Shown here in pieces: positions 7,961 to 16,509 of a stretch of DNA of 64,000 nucleotides. Every line of letters starts with the position of its first letter. Position 1 is the first letter of the stretch. This DNA is from Enorma massiliensis phI. Its GTDB lineage: Bacteria > Actinomycetota > Coriobacteriia > Coriobacteriales > Coriobacteriaceae. The notes beneath the pieces are model-generated. The model did not search any database, was not told the origin of the DNA, and saw only the letters and a program-made list of their open reading frames with translations. A program made the translations under genes and the position numbers. Where the stretch lies: NCBI RefSeq assembly GCF_000311845.1, contig NZ_HE978574.1:1269248-1333247 (forward strand), written 5' to 3'.

Positions 7961-8335
7961 TTAACCGCGATGAATCAGATGCAGAATGCCGCGCTTTATG
8001 ACGCCGAAGAACGTGGGAGAACGAAGCAGGCGGTCGGCAGGGATGTATTCGCGGATCGCGCGAAGGGTCTGCTTATTTCTCCTCGTGGAGAACGAAAAGG
8101 TACCGTTTTGCTTGGTGAAGATAGCGAATCGCGGAATGAGCCGGCCGCCGAACATAACCGACGCCGCGATATGGTCGACCTCGGCCCAGGGAATCTGAAT
8201 GTAATCCTCTGGGTTTCGCTCGTTGTAGAACTCGAAAGCGCGATCCCCAATCATGACGTCGCCGTATTTAGACAGCCCCATGAACATGGTGCCCCGCGTC
8301 GTGAGGTCCAGTTTCGTGTTCAGAGACTGCGCCAT
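7961..8335 (-). CDS. manO: DUF956 family protein of the mannose PTS operon
   Basis: 124 aa, small and cytosolic, with no signal or membrane span. Matches DUF956 (ManO-like): LDLTTRGTMFMGLSKYGDVMIGDRAFEFYN near the N-terminus in the family's arrangement, then QIPWAEVDHI and FSTRRNKQTLRAIREYI. DUF956 genes almost always close mannose-family PTS operons in Gram-positive bacteria; ManO has been linked to their regulation, but the mechanism is not clear from sequence. SD GAGGAAGG. 118 bases separate it from the EIID gene. Confidence 0.85.
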   Translation of the reverse strand: MAQSLNTKLDLTTRGTMFMGLSKYGDVMIGDRAFEFYNERNPEDYIQIPWAEVDHIAASVMFGGRLIPRFAIFTKQNGTFSFSTRRNKQTLRAIREYIPADRLLRSPTFFGVIKRGILHLIHRG

Positions 8336-8453
8336 AGCGTCACCTTCCTCGTAAGTAATGCCCGTACAGAGCGCGGGGCCGCGCTACCGGCTCGAAAACC
8401 GAGCACAGTCCGCGACCCCGCACACAAAGCGCCATTACCGGCGCAAAACTGCT

Positions 8454-9398
8454 TTAGAGCAGGCCGATATAATGACCAGCGATACCGACAATGAACATGC
8501 CGACGATGATGGCGATCGGGGAAACCTTCTTCTTAAGCAGCCAGCAGCACAGAAGCGTCACGCCCACGGCGGCGAGGCCGGGGATGAGCGAATCGAGATT
8601 CGCCTGAAGGGTCGTGACCTTATTGACCTCGAGGCCCGTGGCGCCGAGCGACGAGTACTGGGAAAGTGCGCTATGAATAGCGTCTGCCACACCCTGGCCA
8701 CCATTGCTCGCGGTATCAGCAATGGCATTCCAGTCAATGTAGGCACCCTCAGACTGCGTGACCGTGGAAACGGTCGGAGCAAACGAGATGGAGACCCAGC
8801 GCTCAACGAGCGAGCCGATCACGAACATACCGAGAATCGAGGCGCCCTCGGTGATCTTGCCCATGAGGCCGCCGGAAAGGTCCTTCGTGATGGAGGTGCC
8901 CAGCTGGTAGCCGAACTCCTGCGTGTACCACTCGAACGCAAGACGAATCACGTTCCAGGCAACGAAGAAGAGAAGCGGGCCCATGATGTTGCCGCTCATA
9001 GCGAGCGAGGCGCCCAGGGCACCGAGAATCGGGCGAAGGGTGAACCAGAAGACGGGGTCGCCAACACCGGCGAGCGGGCCCATCATACCGACCTTCACGC
9101 CCTGGATGGCGGCGTCCTCGACGGGGGTGCCGTTGGCACGGTCCTCCTCAAGAGCGAGGGTTACGCCGATAACGGGCGAAGAAACGTACGGATGGGTGTT
9201 GTAGAACTCCATGTGACGCTTGAGCGCCGCAATCTGGTCATCCTTGTTGGGGTAGAGCTTCTTGATGGCCGGAACCATCGAGAAGCACCAGCCGCCGTTC
9301 TGCATACGCTCGTAGTTCCAGGAGCCCTGCAGGTACTGATGACGGAACCAAACCTTGAGACGATCGCTCTTGGAAAGGGTGATCTTGTTCTCTGCCAT
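8454..9398 (-). CDS. manN: Mannose-family PTS component IID
   Basis: 314 aa. EIID family: soluble N-terminal part with the conserved SWNYERMQNGGWCFSMVPA, GDPVFWFTLRPI and GPLLFF segments, and hydrophobic C-terminal helices ending in AIIVGMFIVGIAGHYIGLL. With EIIC it forms the membrane channel that moves and lets EIIB phosphorylate the sugar. Strong SD GGGAGGAG. It follows manM by 18 bases. The substrate is probably mannose, glucose or another hexose; sequence cannot separate these. Confidence 0.93.
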   Translation of the reverse strand: MAENKITLSKSDRLKVWFRHQYLQGSWNYERMQNGGWCFSMVPAIKKLYPNKDDQIAALKRHMEFYNTHPYVSSPVIGVTLALEEDRANGTPVEDAAIQGVKVGMMGPLAGVGDPVFWFTLRPILGALGASLAMSGNIMGPLLFFVAWNVIRLAFEWYTQEFGYQLGTSITKDLSGGLMGKITEGASILGMFVIGSLVERWVSISFAPTVSTVTQSEGAYIDWNAIADTASNGGQGVADAIHSALSQYSSLGATGLEVNKVTTLQANLDSLIPGLAAVGVTLLCCWLLKKKVSPIAIIVGMFIVGIAGHYIGLL

Positions 9399-9416
9399 AG
9401 TCTCTCTCCTCCCTTC

Positions 9417-10232
9417 CTACTCGTAGTCGTCCAGGATGTCGCCGAGCGGGTCGCCCGAGCCGCCACCCATGCCGCCGCCCTGCTTGGCAAGCTCCTTGAG
9501 GCCCAGATAAATGAGGGCAAGGGAGATGCCGATGACACCAAGGGCGATAAGGGTGAGCTCGGAGATGGCAGCAAGGCAGAAGCCGAGCGCGAAGAACGGC
9601 CAGACCTCCTTGGTCGCCATCATGTTGATGACCATGGCGTAACCAACGGCAGCAACCATGCCGCCGCCGATGGCCATGCCATCGGAGAGCCAGGCGGGCA
9701 TCATGTTCAGGGCGCCCATGACGGCGTCGGACGGGATGAAGCAGAGGGCAGCTGCCGGAATGGCGATACGGATGCCCTGCATGCAGATCGCGACGATCGA
9801 CCAGAAGTCGATGGCGGCGAAGTTGCCCTTAGCGGCAGCGCCGTCCATGATGTGGACCACCGGAATGGCGAGCGTACGCACGATCATGGTAAGGAAGAGG
9901 CCAGCCACGGACAGCGGCACGGCCACGGCGATGGCCGTGGAGATAGCGGTGCTCTGGTCGGCGCCGTTACCAACGGCGATGACCATGAGAATTGCCGATG
10001 CGACCGACGCGAGTGCGGCGTCGGGGGCGACGGCAGCACCAACGTTAGCCCAGCCAAGGGCCATCATCTGGAGCGTACCGCCCAGGATGATGCCAGCCTC
10101 AAGCTGACCGCTCACCAAGCCGATGAGCGTGCATGCGACCAGCGGCTGGTGGAACTGCCACTGGTCCAGAACGCCTTCCATGCCGGCAAGGAAGGCAACG
10201 ATGACAATCAGGATGATTGTGAATGCCGACAT
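9417..10232 (-). CDS. manM: Mannose-family PTS component IIC
   Basis: 271 aa integral membrane protein of the PTS_EIIC mannose/sorbose superfamily, with family features FLAGMEGVLDQWQFHQPLVAC at the N-terminus (only segments quoted), LGGTLQMMALGW and NVGAAVAPDAALASVAS. The tail is a Gly/Met-rich, acidic segment after the last helix, which is longer than minimal family members. It contains the sugar-binding pore with EIID. SD AAGGAGGG; 13 bases from manL. Confidence 0.93.
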   Translation of the reverse strand: MSAFTIILIVIVAFLAGMEGVLDQWQFHQPLVACTLIGLVSGQLEAGIILGGTLQMMALGWANVGAAVAPDAALASVASAILMVIAVGNGADQSTAISTAIAVAVPLSVAGLFLTMIVRTLAIPVVHIMDGAAAKGNFAAIDFWSIVAICMQGIRIAIPAAALCFIPSDAVMGALNMMPAWLSDGMAIGGGMVAAVGYAMVINMMATKEVWPFFALGFCLAAISELTLIALGVIGISLALIYLGLKELAKQGGGMGGGSGDPLGDILDDYE

Positions 10233-10245
10233 GTTTCCCTCCTTC

Positions 10246-11238
10246 TTACGCTTGCGCGGCCAGCTCGGACTTGGCCTTCTTCATCATGGAGTCGAAGTTC
10301 TCCGGGGAGTCCGCGGGAACCTTGCGCACGTCGAACTCGACGCCCTTGGCCGCGAGGGTCTCGAGGCACTCCACATCGGCCTGATCCATAGCGATCGCGT
10401 TGGTGACGACGACCTTGCCCACAGAGTGAGCCATAGAACCGAGGTTCACCTTCTTGATGTCCACGCCACCCTCGATGCACTTGAGCAGATCCTGCGGCGT
10501 CTCGAAGAGGAGCATCGCCTTGGTCGCACCGAAACGGGGATCCTTGGCGACGTCAATCATCTTCTGGATGGGGACGACGTGAGCCTTGACTCCCGGAGGG
10601 GCCGCCTGCTGGATCATGGTCTTGCGCAGCTCGTCATGAGAGACGGCGTCGGAAACCACGATGATGCGGTCGGGACCGGTCTGCTTGGTCCAAGTGGTTG
10701 CCACCTGGCCGTGAAGCAGGCGGGTGTCCACGCGGCAGAGCACGAACTTGATGTGGCCATCGCCCAGAACCGTTCCCTCGGGGATGGAGCCCGTCGGGTG
10801 GGCCGGAGCAGCCTCAACGGCCTTCGGGGCCTCGGGCTCGAGGCTCTCGGGCTTCACGCGCACGCCATCACGGGACTCCTGGATGAGCCCAGTCGCAATC
10901 TCGTGTGCCGTGGCCTCGGGGTTCATGCGCAGCGTGTACGCCGTGATGACCATGGGGAGGTTCATACCCGTGACGGCAGCCCACGTGGGATGCCCGTCGA
11001 GCAAACCGTTGATCTGGTTGAACGGCGTGCCGCCCCACAGGTCGACGAGGAAGAGCACCTGCTCCTGATCGGAAAGCGTTGCCACCTCCTTCTCGATCTC
11101 CGCCCTAAGGTCATCCGGACCCATGCTAGGTTGCAAGCTGACGGAAACCACGTCCGGCTGGTCGCCGAAGACCATGGACGCCGTCTGCTTGATGCCCTGC
11201 GCGAGGTCGCCATGACTTGCGAGGACAATTCCTACCAT
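10246..11238 (-). CDS. manL: Mannose-family PTS component IIAB
   Basis: 330 aa fused EIIA-EIIB. EIIA (about 1-125) carries the phosphoacceptor His9 in ASHGDLAQG and the LWGGTPFN motif. A Pro/Glu/Ala-rich linker (about 128-158) leads to EIIB with the phosphoacceptor His176 in CRVDTRLLHGQV. It relays phosphate from HPr to the incoming sugar. It is the first gene of manLMN-manO. SD AAGGAGGT is very strong, fitting high expression. No dedicated regulator gene (ManR type) is next to it. Confidence 0.94.
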   Translation of the reverse strand: MVGIVLASHGDLAQGIKQTASMVFGDQPDVVSVSLQPSMGPDDLRAEIEKEVATLSDQEQVLFLVDLWGGTPFNQINGLLDGHPTWAAVTGMNLPMVITAYTLRMNPEATAHEIATGLIQESRDGVRVKPESLEPEAPKAVEAAPAHPTGSIPEGTVLGDGHIKFVLCRVDTRLLHGQVATTWTKQTGPDRIIVVSDAVSHDELRKTMIQQAAPPGVKAHVVPIQKMIDVAKDPRFGATKAMLLFETPQDLLKCIEGGVDIKKVNLGSMAHSVGKVVVTNAIAMDQADVECLETLAAKGVEFDVRKVPADSPENFDSMMKKAKSELAAQA

Positions 11239-11305
11239 ACCTACCTCCTTACTATTGAGAGGTTACCTACGTGTGTGCACTGACCTTCTTACGCACACAG
11301 TGGAA

Positions 11306-11311
11306 ATTATA
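11306..11311 (-). promoter_or_regulatory. Likely -10 element of the PTS operon
   Basis: A consensus TATAAT on the minus strand, 68 bases before the manL ATG, in an AT-rich island within GC-rich DNA. The -35 position has no recognisable match, suggesting help from an activator or an upstream element. Confidence 0.55.
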
Positions 11312-11361
11312 GACAAAATGTGATGGGATGGTAGAGGAACCGTGATGAAATCTTGCATTAA

Positions 11362-11382
11362 GGTATACGCATTGCGAATACC
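11362..11382. promoter_or_regulatory. Imperfect palindrome upstream of the PTS promoter
   Basis: GGTATACGCA and TGCGAATACC face each other across one base (9 of 10 pairs). The centre is about 63 bases upstream of the man -10 element, a typical activator position. The binding protein is unknown. Confidence 0.45.
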
Positions 11383-11472
11383 TCGAGGTAGAAGCTGATT
11401 TTAATTTCCTGAGAACACGAGCGGAACGCACGGGCAACGCAAGGGCGTCACGCCGGTGCCGCAAGGCGCTCT

Positions 11473-11729
11473 TGGGCGCATTCCGGACGGCCCGGGCCTC
11501 TCAGGCGTCTTCTGGACGCTGCCACTGTCTTCGGGCGACATTCGGACAACCGCGGGCTTCTCGGGCGACATTCGGACAACCGCGGGCTTCTCGGGCGACT
11601 TTTGGACACTAAGCAGTCGAAAAACGTACCAAAGTCGCCCGAAAACGAAATGAGTGTCCAATTATCGCCCGAGAACGAGGATGCGCGCTGATTGTGCCAG
11701 AACACAGAGAGAACGTCCGAATGTCGCCC
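11473..11729. repeat. Repeat cluster, GGGCGACATTCGGACA family
   Basis: Between ruvX and the PTS operon. Two exact tandem copies of a 30-bp unit (11531-11560 and 11561-11590) that begins TCGGGCGACATTCGGACAAC, plus a partial third (11591-11608) and two diverged copies at 11473 and 11503. Three copies lie in the opposite orientation (11633-11641 partial, 11654-11672, 11714-11729). 11593-11640 can fold into a 12-bp stem. The open frame through it repeats PEKPAVVRMS only because of the tandem units. Confidence 0.88.
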
Positions 11730-11768
11730 AAAACAGAACGCGAGAGTGAAGCTCAAACTGAGCCCGAA

Positions 11769-12182
11769 TCACTTATTTCGCACATCAAGCCAAGTCTGAA
11801 GGAAAAGACTTGCGGCAACGCTATCTACCTTGCCGCGCATTTCGCGCTCCGAAAGCCCCTGTTCTCGCAGAATCCGCTTCGCTTCGCGTGAGGAGAGGCG
11901 TTCGTCTATGAACTCAAGGGGAAGACCGGTTGCGAGCGCGATCTTCTCCGCCGCATCTATAACACGCTGGGCTTGCGGGCCGTCCTCCCCTGCCAGGGTC
12001 TCAGGACGGCCGCAAACGAGCACCTCAGGCTCATAATCTTCGATGATATAGCGGAATGAGCGCGCGTTGCCTAGGACCTCCTGCGCAGGCAGGACCTTCA
12101 CCGGCATGGCAAGGGTCCCCGTAGCATCAGACACGGCAATGCCAACGCGCGCTTCCCCGATGTCAAGTGCGAGCGCGATCAT
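11769..12182 (-). CDS. ruvX: RuvX/YqgF-family Holliday junction resolvase-like nuclease
   Basis: 137 aa, family length. RNase H-like fold with the N-terminal LALDIGEARVGIAVSD (catalytic Asp7), VCGRPETLAGEDG, and the C-terminal FIDERLSSREA and KVDSVAASLFLQTWLD (Asp near 125). YqgF proteins process the 5' end of pre-16S rRNA and/or resolve recombination junctions. The gene follows alaS by 3 bases; alaS-ruvX-(mltG) is a standard Gram-positive order, here interrupted by the PTS operon. Confidence 0.93.
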   Translation of the reverse strand: MIALALDIGEARVGIAVSDATGTLAMPVKVLPAQEVLGNARSFRYIIEDYEPEVLVCGRPETLAGEDGPQAQRVIDAAEKIALATGLPLEFIDERLSSREAKRILREQGLSEREMRGKVDSVAASLFLQTWLDVRNK

Positions 12183-12185
12183 GGC

Positions 12186-14843
12186 CTATGCAGAAAGTGC
12201 GGCGCGCGCGGCTTCGAGCGCAGCGGGGATGCCGCTCGCGTCCTTACCGCCAGCCTGCGCCATCTGCGGACGCCCGCCACCGCCACCGCCCACGAGCGGA
12301 GCGATCTGCTTGATGATATCGCCAGACTTGAAGCCAGCCGCGACCGCCTCGTCGGTGGCACCGGCAAGAAGCGCCGGCTGGCCCTTGCTCGTCACCGTAG
12401 CAAGTACGCACGCAACCGGCTCATGAAGCTTCCGGCGAATGGTGTCCCACACGTTGCGGAGGTCTGCAGCCTCAAGGCCCTCAAGCTGTGCGACAACGAG
12501 CTTATAGGCACCAAGATCCTCTGCATGGGCGATGGCATCGTCGATGGCGTTGGAGCCGCCGCCGGTAAGCGCGTTCTTGAGCTTCTGAGAGGTCTCGCGA
12601 AGCTCCTTCTGGAGCCCGGTGATACGGCCTGCCACCTCATCAGGACGGCACTTGAGCTCGGATGCGGCGGCATCGAGCATGCGTGCGCGCTCCTCAAGAT
12701 ACGCGATGGCGCCCTCGCTCGTTACCGCTTCGATGCGGCGGACATTTGAGCCCGTCGAAGACTCGGAAACGATCTTGAAAAGACCGATCTCTGCCGTGTT
12801 TGCAGCATGGGTACCACCGCAGAGCTCGCGCGAGAACGGGTGCTCCTCGGCGCCGACCGAAACCACGCGGACAACGTCGCCGTACTTCTCGCCGAAAAGC
12901 GCCACAGCGCCGGCGGCCTTGGCCTCGTCGATAGCCATCACACGGGTCACAACGGGCTTGGCAGCGAAGATCTGGTCGTTCACGAGGCGCTCGATCTGTG
13001 CAAGCTGCTCGGAAGACAGCGCCTCGAAGTGCGTGAAGTCAAAGCGCAGGTGCTCGGGGGCAACGAGCGATCCAGCCTGGTTCACATGGTCGCCGAGCAC
13101 GTTCTTAAGGGCAGCGTCAAGCAGGTGCGTCGCGGTGTGGTTGCGGCGCAGGAGCGCGCGGCGATGATGGTCGACCGCCGCGTTCACGATAGCGCCTTCC
13201 GCAAGCTCTCCCTCCTCGACGACCGCGCTGTGCGCATACATGCCGTTGTGAGCCTTGGTGTCACCCACGGTAAGGCGCACTCCCTCGGCCGACAGCGTGC
13301 CCGCATCGCCCATCTGTCCGCCCATCTCGGCATAGAACGGGGTGCGATCGAGCACGACCTCGACCTTCTGGCCAGCGCCGGCATGAGCTACGCGCTCGCC
13401 GTCAACGACAAGCGCAAGCACCTTAGCACCCTCAAGCTCTTCATCCTCGTATCCAGCGAACTCGGTTGCGGAAACGGAATCCGAGAGCTCCGTCCAAACA
13501 TCGTTGAACGAACCCCAGGCATCGCCCTTCACGTTCGCACGGGCGCGCTCGCGCTGCGCCTCCATCTCGCGGTTGAAGCCGTCGATGTCAACGGCATGGC
13601 CCGCGCCCTCGGCGATCTCGACGGTGAGGTCGATCGGGAAGCCGAAGGTATCGTGCAGCTTGAAGGCGGTGGCGCCATCGAGCACGGCGCCGTCTGCAAG
13701 GCCGCCGAGCGCCTCGTCGAGGCAGACGCGGCCGGTGTCGAGCGTGCCCGAGAAGCGCTCCTCCTCCGCATCGACGATACCCTTGACCAGGGCGACGTTC
13801 TTGAGAAGCTCAGGGTAGGCGTCACCCATGAGCTCGTTTACCTTATCGATGAACCGGCCAAGGAACGCCCCCTCGATGCCGATCAGGCGTCCGTGGAAGA
13901 CCGCGCGGCGCAGCAGGCGGCGCAGCACGTAGCCGCGGCCCTCGTTGCCGGGCAGCACGCCATCGGAGATCAGGAAGTCGACCGAACGGGCATGATCGGC
14001 GATGATGCGGAGCGACCTGCTCTGCCCCTCGTAATCGTCGCTCACGTACGAGACGCCCGAAATCTCCTCGCCAAGCCCGATGAGCCCCTGCATGACATCG
14101 CTGTCGAAGAAGGACGACTTTCCCTGCATGATGGCGCTCATGCGCTCGAGGCCCATGCCCGTATCGAGGTTGCGATGGGGCAGCTCGGGCATGGAGCCGT
14201 CCTCTTGGCGGTCGAACTGCGTGAACACGAGGTTCCAGTACTCGAGGAAGCGGTCGCAGTCGCACCCGGGCGCGCAATCAGGACGCCCGCATCCCACATC
14301 CTCGCCCATGTCGTAATAGATCTCGGAGCAGGGGCCGCACGGGCCGGTGGGGCCGGCCGCCCAGAAGTTATCGTCCTCGCCGAGACGGCTGATGTGACTC
14401 TCCTCCACCCCGAGCTTCTTCCAGATCTCGAAGGTCTCGTCGTCATCGGTGAACACCGTGAAGTAGAGGCGCTCGATCGGCAGATGGAACACCTCGGTCG
14501 AGAGCTCGAGCGCCCATGCGCATGCCTGCTCCTTCGAAACGCCGCCAAACGAGAAGTTGCCGAGCATCTCGAAGAACGAAGCGTGGCGCCCATCGGAACC
14601 GATGATGTCGATATCGTTCGTGCGCACGCACTTCTGGCACGAGGTCGCGCCGATCTCGCGCATGGTCTTCTTGCCCTGATAGTACTGCTTGAACTGGTTC
14701 ATGCCCGCATTCGCGAGAAGCAGCGAGGGGTCGTCGGGGATGAGCGAGGAGGACGGGAAGAGCTTGCACCCGCGCTCCTCGAAGAAGGTGAGGAACGCAG
14801 AGCGAATCTCAGCGGTGGTCATCGAGGGAACATCTGCTGCCAT
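12186..14843 (-). CDS. alaS: Alanyl-tRNA synthetase
   Basis: 885 aa from the ATG at 14843, with AAGGAG 8 bases upstream; an earlier in-frame start at 14900 has no SD. Aminoacylation domain with TTAEIRSAFLTFFEERG and GMNQFKQYYQG, editing domain zinc motif HTATH and CGGTH, a coiled segment, and the C-Ala domain with the GGGGGGRPQMAQAGGKD motif near the C-terminus. Charges tRNA-Ala and clears Ser/Gly mischarging. A Cys-rich insert (CGRPDCAPGCDCDRF) typical of many bacterial AlaRS is present. Confidence 0.97.
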   Translation of the reverse strand: MAADVPSMTTAEIRSAFLTFFEERGCKLFPSSSLIPDDPSLLLANAGMNQFKQYYQGKKTMREIGATSCQKCVRTNDIDIIGSDGRHASFFEMLGNFSFGGVSKEQACAWALELSTEVFHLPIERLYFTVFTDDDETFEIWKKLGVEESHISRLGEDDNFWAAGPTGPCGPCSEIYYDMGEDVGCGRPDCAPGCDCDRFLEYWNLVFTQFDRQEDGSMPELPHRNLDTGMGLERMSAIMQGKSSFFDSDVMQGLIGLGEEISGVSYVSDDYEGQSRSLRIIADHARSVDFLISDGVLPGNEGRGYVLRRLLRRAVFHGRLIGIEGAFLGRFIDKVNELMGDAYPELLKNVALVKGIVDAEEERFSGTLDTGRVCLDEALGGLADGAVLDGATAFKLHDTFGFPIDLTVEIAEGAGHAVDIDGFNREMEAQRERARANVKGDAWGSFNDVWTELSDSVSATEFAGYEDEELEGAKVLALVVDGERVAHAGAGQKVEVVLDRTPFYAEMGGQMGDAGTLSAEGVRLTVGDTKAHNGMYAHSAVVEEGELAEGAIVNAAVDHHRRALLRRNHTATHLLDAALKNVLGDHVNQAGSLVAPEHLRFDFTHFEALSSEQLAQIERLVNDQIFAAKPVVTRVMAIDEAKAAGAVALFGEKYGDVVRVVSVGAEEHPFSRELCGGTHAANTAEIGLFKIVSESSTGSNVRRIEAVTSEGAIAYLEERARMLDAAASELKCRPDEVAGRITGLQKELRETSQKLKNALTGGGSNAIDDAIAHAEDLGAYKLVVAQLEGLEAADLRNVWDTIRRKLHEPVACVLATVTSKGQPALLAGATDEAVAAGFKSGDIIKQIAPLVGGGGGGRPQMAQAGGKDASGIPAALEAARAALSA

Positions 14844-14884
14844 GGCGGTATCTCCTTGGGAGTCAACGAATCTCAAACGCACAA

Positions 14885-14890
14885 AGTATA
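14885..14890 (-). promoter_or_regulatory. Likely -10 element of alaS
   Basis: TATACT on the minus strand, 42 bases before the alaS start, in the context TATACTTTGTGCGTT also seen before efp. No clear -35. Confidence 0.5.
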
Positions 14891-14961
14891 TATGAAACAA
14901 GCGGCGAGCGGGTGCGCGCAGCTCGTCTGCGCTGCAAAATCAGGTCACCGAACACACTCGA

Positions 14962-15089
14962 GGCTCGAATCGGAAGGTTTTTGAGATCCGTAGAGCAGTC
15001 GCACCCCTCAAAATCACACGACCTGCGGTTTTGTGAATGCATTTGGGCTGACTACTCAGCGGGTCGACAAAAACCTTCCGATTCGAGCC
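14962..15089. repeat. 128-nt element with 22-bp perfect terminal inverted repeats
   Basis: Upstream of alaS. The left arm begins GGCTCGAATCGGAAGG (14962-14983) and the right arm (15068-15089) is its exact 22-bp reverse complement; the 84-nt interior is non-coding. The interior contains GTAGAGC 6 bases inside the left arm and GACCTGCGGTTTT at its centre, both also found in the element at 43626-43763. No obvious target-site duplication. Could be a small non-autonomous mobile element or a structured RNA. Confidence 0.8.
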
Positions 15090-15132
15090 CTGAACGTTAC
15101 GCGACTTGGCAAATGTCGCCCTAACTCGACTC

Positions 15133-15178
15133 ATGCAATCGCCCTAAGAAGCAAGAAAAGTTAACGGCGGGATTGCAT
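15133..15178 (-). terminator. Stem-loop at the end of the AI-2E-type gene
   Basis: An 8-bp stem (ATGCAATC / GATTGCAT) extended by GCC/GGC closes a loop rich in A and G and overlaps the stop codon at 15178. No U-run; function inferred from position. Confidence 0.35.
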
Positions 15179-16509
15179 CACTTATCGCTAGGACGATGAA
15201 GGAAGGCGAGCTTGCTCCATGGGTTCTCAAGCTCAGCAGGGCGCGGAACAGCCTCGCCCGTGGGTGCAACATCGTCGCTGATGAGCTCCGACTCTGCAAC
15301 GAAACTGTCGTCGCCGAGCGCATCGAACGCAGGAACCGGGGCACCGTCCGCGTCGCGGTACGGCGTTCCCTGGAAGATGGCGCCATCGTAAGAAACGAGC
15401 GCTCGACCCGTCTCCTTCTCGAAGTAGAACACGAAAAGCCCCTTGAGCGCGGCGCACAGCGGAATGGCGATGACCATGCCGAGCGGCCCCATGAGCGTGG
15501 AGCCGACCACGAGCGCAGCAAGGTTCATGGCAGGATGAATCTTGACCGAGCTCTGCATAACCTTCGGGCTGATGACGTTGTCGGTAACGTTTTGAGCAAC
15601 CATGGTGATCACGAGGGTCCAGATGGCAAGCACCGGACCATAGAAGACCGCGAGAAGCGTTGCTGCAAACGAAGAGATCCAGGAGCCGAGCACGGGAACG
15701 AGATGCATGACGCCGGTGAGAACGCCCATGAGCGCCGCATACGGATGCCCCACGATCGCAAGGCCGACGAAGGCGAGCACGCCGTTCACAAACGACGTGA
15801 TCACCATGCTGCGCATATAGCCGCCGACGGAACGCGAGAGGATCGCGACCATAAACCGGTAGCTGGTCTCGCGCTCCCCTCCCACGATGATGCCGATCTC
15901 GCGGTGGATGCGCGGATAATCGAGCGCAAGCCAGTACGCGAGAACGATCCCAAGAAAGACTATGAAGAGCTGTGAGGTAAAAGACGATATGAAGGGGAAA
16001 ATGCCCGCGCCAAGGCCACTCGCCAGCTGAGTTATATAGGTAGAGGCCACATCTGCGATCGAGCGAAGCGCCTCATCGAACTGGCTTGCCCACGACGACT
16101 GCGAGAGCGCCTCGAAATCACGAGATACCTGGATCGCCCAATCTCCAAGACCGCGCAGTTGCTGCGGAAGCCGGGAGAGCACTTCCATGATCTGCTCGGC
16201 GAACACCGGCCCAATCACCATGAGAACGCAGAGAATGACTGCAACGACAGCGACAAGACCTATGAGCGCGCCCACCGAGCGCGGAACACCCTTGTGCTCA
16301 AGGGCGTTCACGATCGGCGATTCGATGAACGCGATGAGCGAGCCCACCGCAAGGAACTCGATCACCGGGGCGAGGACGCCCATCACGTTCAGAATCGCGA
16401 CACCGACGATGATGGCGCCGACCACTGACCACACGCGGAGCGCGATGAGGCGGGCGCCGGGAAGCTTCGCCTCCGCCGCCTCGTGCCTGTTAGCCTTATT
16501 TGTCATCAT
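15178..16509 (-). CDS. AI-2E family membrane transporter
   Basis: 443 aa with about seven or eight membrane spans and the family's cytosolic helical middle (residues about 115-185). Family segments include VEFLAVGSLIAF-type N-terminal helices, GVLTGVMHLVPVLGSWI and NLAALVVGSTLMGPLGMVIAIPL. The acidic C-terminal tail of about 75 residues is not conserved. Members have been proposed as autoinducer-2 exporters or Na+/H+ antiporters; substrate unknown here. Its ATG overlaps the sigma factor stop (ATGA), placing it last in the sigma operon. Confidence 0.85.
   Translation of the reverse strand: MMTNKANRHEAAEAKLPGARLIALRVWSVVGAIIVGVAILNVMGVLAPVIEFLAVGSLIAFIESPIVNALEHKGVPRSVGALIGLVAVVAVILCVLMVIGPVFAEQIMEVLSRLPQQLRGLGDWAIQVSRDFEALSQSSWASQFDEALRSIADVASTYITQLASGLGAGIFPFISSFTSQLFIVFLGIVLAYWLALDYPRIHREIGIIVGGERETSYRFMVAILSRSVGGYMRSMVITSFVNGVLAFVGLAIVGHPYAALMGVLTGVMHLVPVLGSWISSFAATLLAVFYGPVLAIWTLVITMVAQNVTDNVISPKVMQSSVKIHPAMNLAALVVGSTLMGPLGMVIAIPLCAALKGLFVFYFEKETGRALVSYDGAIFQGTPYRDADGAPVPAFDALGDDSFVAESELISDDVAPTGEAVPRPAELENPWSKLAFLHRPSDK

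Noticed and set aside
11401-11661. Small protein with PEKPAVVRMS repeats
   Set aside because: The amino-acid repeat simply reflects the 30-bp intergenic tandem repeat (a multiple of three); no SD or start context.
12807-14984. 725-residue open frame opposite alaS on the plus strand
   Set aside because: It is an antisense shadow of a clear AlaRS gene in GC-rich DNA and shows no protein-like pattern. The same applies to long frames opposite smc (49385-52318), pepP, ftsH and fakA.
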